Origin: Rhabditoides inermis
Taxonomy: Eukaryota > Nematoda > Chromadorea > Rhabditida > Rhabditidae
Direction of reading: 5' to 3'
NCBI GenBank assembly: GCA_963966185.1
Contig: CAWZYM010000076.1
Coordinates: forward strand, 186,001 to 250,000
Length of the DNA: 64,000 nt
This document shows, one piece after another, positions 60,601 to 64,000 of the stretch (positions within the stretch are counted from its first letter, which is position 1; every line of letters starts with the position of its first letter). Under the pieces are notes generated by a model. The model searched no databases, had not been told where the DNA came from, and was given only the letters and a program-made list of their open reading frames with translations. Position numbers and translations under genes: made by a program.

Positions 60601-63600
60601 CTTCATGAACCTTTTAAAAACAGATACAATGAGTATTCGAGTAGTCGCAACAGCGAGAGACGCTGGGGCAAAAGGCAGGTAAATCGTGCAAACGTCTGTC
60701 TTCCCGAGTGATAGTGGGGACAATGCGAAAGTGTTAGTAAGAACCCTGTCTCCTGTATTTTGAAGTACTCTTCATGAACATTTCAAAAACAGATACAATG
60801 TTGTAATCGAGTAGTCGTAACAGCGAGAGACGGTGGGACAAAAAGGCAGGTAAATCGTGCAAACGTCTGTCATCCCGAGTGATATTGGGGACAATGCGAA
60901 AGTGTTAGTAAGAACCCAGTCTCCTGTTTTTCAAAGTTTTCTTCATGAACATTTCAAAAACAGATACAATGTTGTATTCGAGTAGTCGCAACAGCGAGAG
61001 ACGGTGGGACAAAAAGGCAGGTAAATCGTGCACACGTCTGTCTTTTCGAGTGGGAGTGGGAAAAAGCGAAAGTGTTAGTAAGAACCCAGTCTTCTGTATT
61101 TCAAAATATTCTTCATGAACATCTCAAAAACAGATACAATGTTTTATTCGAGTAGTCGCAACAGCGAGAGACGCTGGGGCAAAAGGCAGGTAAATCGTGC
61201 ACACGTCTGTCTTCCCGAGTGGGAGTGGGAACAATGCGAAAGTGTTAGTAAGAACCCAGTCTCTTGTATTTCAAAATATTCTTCATGAACCTTTTAAAAA
61301 CAGATACAATGTTGTATTCGAGTAGTCGCAACAGCGAGAGACGCTGGGGCAAAAGGCAGGTAAATCGTGCAAACGTCTGTCTTCCCGAGGGATAGTGGGG
61401 ACAATGCGAAAGTGTTAGTAAGAACCCAGTCTCCTGTATTTTGAAGTATTCTTCATGAACATTTCAAAAACAGATACAATGTTGTAATCGAGTAGTCGCA
61501 ACAGCGAGAGACGGTGGAACAAAAAGGCAGGTAAATCGTGCAAACATCTGTCTTCCCGAGTGATAGTGGGGACAATGCGAAAGTGTTAGTTAGAACCCAG
61601 TCTCCTGTATTTCAAAGTATTCTTCATGAACATTTCGAAAACAGATACAATGTTGTATTCGAGTAGTGTAGTCGTAACAGCGAAGGACGCTGGGGCAAAA
61701 GGCAGGTAAATCGTGCAAACGTATGTCTTCCCGAGTGGGAGTGGGAACAATGCGAAAGTGTTAGTAAGAACCCAGTCTCCTGTATTTTGAAGTATTCTTC
61801 ATGAACATTTCAAAAACAGATACAATGTTGTAATCGAGTAGTCGCAACAGCGAGAGACGGTGGAACAAAAAGGCAGGTAAATCGTGCAAACGTCTGTCTT
61901 CCCGAGTGATAGTGGGGACAATGCGAAAGTGTTAGTTAGAACCCAGTCTCCTGTATTTCAAAGTATTCTTCATGAACATTTCGAAAACAGATACAATGTT
62001 GTATTCGAGTAGTGTAGTCGTAACAGCGAAGGACGCTGGGGCAAAAGGCAGGTAAATCGTGCAAACGTATGTCTTCCCGAGTGGGAGTGGGAACAATGCG
62101 AAAGTGTTAGTAAGAACCCAGTCTCCTGTTTTTCAAAGTATTCTTCATGAACATTTCAAAAACAGATACAATGTTGTAATCGAGTAGTCGCAACAGCGAG
62201 AGACGCTGGGACAAAAGGCAGGTAAATCGTGCTCACGTCTGTTTTTCTGAGTGGGAGTGGGGACAATGCGAAAGTGTTAGTAAGAACCTAGTCTCCTGTA
62301 TTTCAAAGTTTTCTTCATGATTATTTCAAAAACAGATACAATGTTTTATTCGAGTAGTCGCAACAGCGAGAGACGCTGGGACAAAAGGCAGGTAAATCGT
62401 GCACACGTCTGTCTTTCCGAGTGGGAGTGGGGACAATGCGAAAGTGTTAGTAAGAACCCAGTCTTCTGTAATTCAAAGTATTTTTCATGAACCTTTTAAA
62501 AACAGATACAATGTTGTATTCGAGTAGTCGTAACAGCGAGAGACGGTGGGACAAAAAGGCAGGTAAATCGTGCAAACGTCTGTCTTCCCGAGTGATAGTG
62601 GGGACAATGCGAAAGTGTTAGTAAGAACCCTGTCTCCTGTATTTTGAAGTACTCTTCATGAACATTTCAAAAACAGATACAATGTTGTATTCGAGTAGTC
62701 GCAACAGCGAGAGACGGTGGGACAAAAAGGCAGGTAAATCGTGCACACGTCTGTTTTTCTGAGTGGGAGTGGGGACAATGCGAAAGTGTTAGTAAGAACC
62801 TAGTCTCCTGTATTTCGAAGTTTTCTTCATGCACATTTCAAAAACAGATACAATGTCGTAATCGAATACTCGCAACAGCGAGAGACGGTGGGACAAAAAG
62901 GCAGGTAAATCGTGCAAACGTCTGTCTTGCCGAGTGAGAGTGGGGGCAATGAGAAAATGTTAGTTAGAACCCAGCATTCTGTATTTAAAGTAATCTTCAT
63001 GAACATTTCAAAAACAGATACAATGTTGTAATCGAGTAGTCGCAACAGCGAGAGACGCTGGGACAAAAGGCAGGTAAATCGTGCACATGTCTGTCTTTTC
63101 GAGTGGGAGTGGGAAAAAGCGAAAGTGTTAGTAAGAACCCAGTCTTCTGTATTTCAAAATATTCTTCATGAACATCTCAAAAACAGATACAATGTTTTAT
63201 TCGAGTAGTCGCAACAGCGAGAGACGCTGGGGCAAAAGGCAGGTAAATCGTGCACACGTCTGTCTTCCCGAGTGGGAGTGGGAACAATGCGAAAGTGTTA
63301 GTAAGAACCCAGTCTCTTGTATTTCAAAATATTCTTCATGAACCTTTTAAAAACAGATACAATGTTGTATTCGAGTAGTCGCAACAGCGAGAGACGCTGG
63401 GGCAAAAGGCAGGTAAATCGTGCAAACGTCTGTCTTCCCGAGGGATAGTGGGGACAATGCGAAAGTGTTAGTAAGAACCCAGTCTCCTGTATTTTGAAGT
63501 ATTCTTCATGAACATTTCAAAAACAGATACAATGTTGTAATCGAGTAGTCGCAACAGCGAGAGACGGTGGAACAAAAAGGCAGGTAAATCGTGCAAACAT

Positions 63601-64000
63601 CTGTCTTCCCGAGTGATAGTGGGGACAATGCGAAAGTGTTAGTTAGAACCCAGTCTCCTGTATTTCAAAGTATTCTTCATGAACATTTCGAAAACAGATA
63701 CAATGTTGTATTCGAGTAGTGTAGTCGTAACAGCGAAGGACGCTGGGGCAAAAGGCAGGTAAATCGTGCAAACGTATGTCTTCCCGAGTGGGAGTGGGAA
63801 CAATGCGAAAGTGTTAGTAAGAACCCAGTCTCCTGTATTTTGAAGTATTCTTCATGAACATTTCAAAAACAGATACAATGTTGTAATCGAGTAGTCGCAA
63901 CAGCGAGAGACGGTGGAACAAAAAGGCAGGTAAATCGTGCAAACGTCTGTCTTCCCGAGTGATAGTGGGGACAATGCGAAAGTGTTAGTTAGAACCCAGT

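Larger units (their letters stand above)
33109..63010 (+). repeat. 157-bp satellite subtype, right group
   Basis: Ordered pairs of 157-bp monomers (first CTTGCCCAG, second CTTGCCGAG) start near 33109/33266, 36153/36310, 38515/38672, 40877/41034, 46783/46940, 47946/48103, 50136/50293, 53523/53680, 55204/55361, 56367/56524, 57530/57687, 59040/59197 and 60203/60360. At about 44092-44560 there is a run of three. Near 62925 a lone copy has the subtype substitutions but retains the 13 bp normally deleted, so it is a recombinant. The spacing between pairs defines the higher-order periods in this half of the window. Confidence 0.9.
28964..64000 (+). repeat. 170/171-bp satellite array, right block
   Basis: The satellite resumes in mid-monomer at TTCGAGTAGTCGC and continues, always in the same orientation, to the window edge. 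From 28.9 to 33.1 kb the monomers resemble those at 10-18 kb. From 33.1 kb onward the 157-bp subtype is interspersed and the array is organised in long higher-order units (3044, 2362, 2190 and 1163 bp). I see no non-satellite insertion and no gene in these 35 kb. The array is open at the right edge, so its true length is unknown. Confidence 0.97.

Overview
The window is non-coding repetitive eukaryotic DNA. I find no protein-coding gene, tRNA, rRNA or CRISPR array that I can defend. About 57.6 kb (roughly 340 monomers) is one tandem satellite with a basic monomer of 170/171 bp. All copies are in the same orientation, and the recurring length variants are 157 bp and 175 bp. The remaining 6.4 kb is two copies of one inserted element of about 3.2 kb: a long perfect inverted repeat, 2.2 kb of interrupted CT microsatellite, and a short tail of unique sequence.

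Organism: the array, the transposon-like insertion and the lack of genes point to pericentromeric, centromeric or other heterochromatin of a eukaryote. Monomer 1-170 has 8 CpG where base composition predicts about 7.7, so CpG is not depleted. This fits an animal with little germline CpG methylation, such as many insects or other arthropods, better than a vertebrate. That is inference; I do not recognise the satellite and cannot name the species.

Layout: (1) 1-9.1 kb is satellite with 170, 171, 175 and 157 bp subtypes. (2) 9.1-33.1 kb is satellite without the 157 bp subtype, with its own nested duplications (687, 1364, about 1540 bp) and a 6848 bp direct tandem duplication (15241-22088 and 22089-28936). 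Each unit carries about 3.7 kb of satellite plus the inserted element. (3) 33.1-64 kb is satellite with regular higher-order repeats of 3044, 2362, 2190 and 1163 bp, each containing an ordered pair of 157 bp monomers.

The inserted element (18914-22088, truncated by the duplication breakpoint; 25762-28963, complete) reads left to right: perfect 144 bp inverted repeat arms around a 205 bp AT-rich spacer, about 106 bp of AT-rich sequence, a pyrimidine tract of about 2235 bp, and about 340 bp of unique sequence with a CTCF-like motif and a small hairpin. Copy 2 alone also keeps a terminal 11 bp-stem hairpin ending in CTAA. Joining the flanks at 18913 and 28964 restores an intact satellite monomer exactly. 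The right breakpoint of the 6848 bp duplication falls at the base of that terminal hairpin.

Every open reading frame above background is a by-product: short frames recur because the satellite recurs, and the long Ser/Leu/Phe-rich and Arg/Glu-rich frames are translations of the CT tract.
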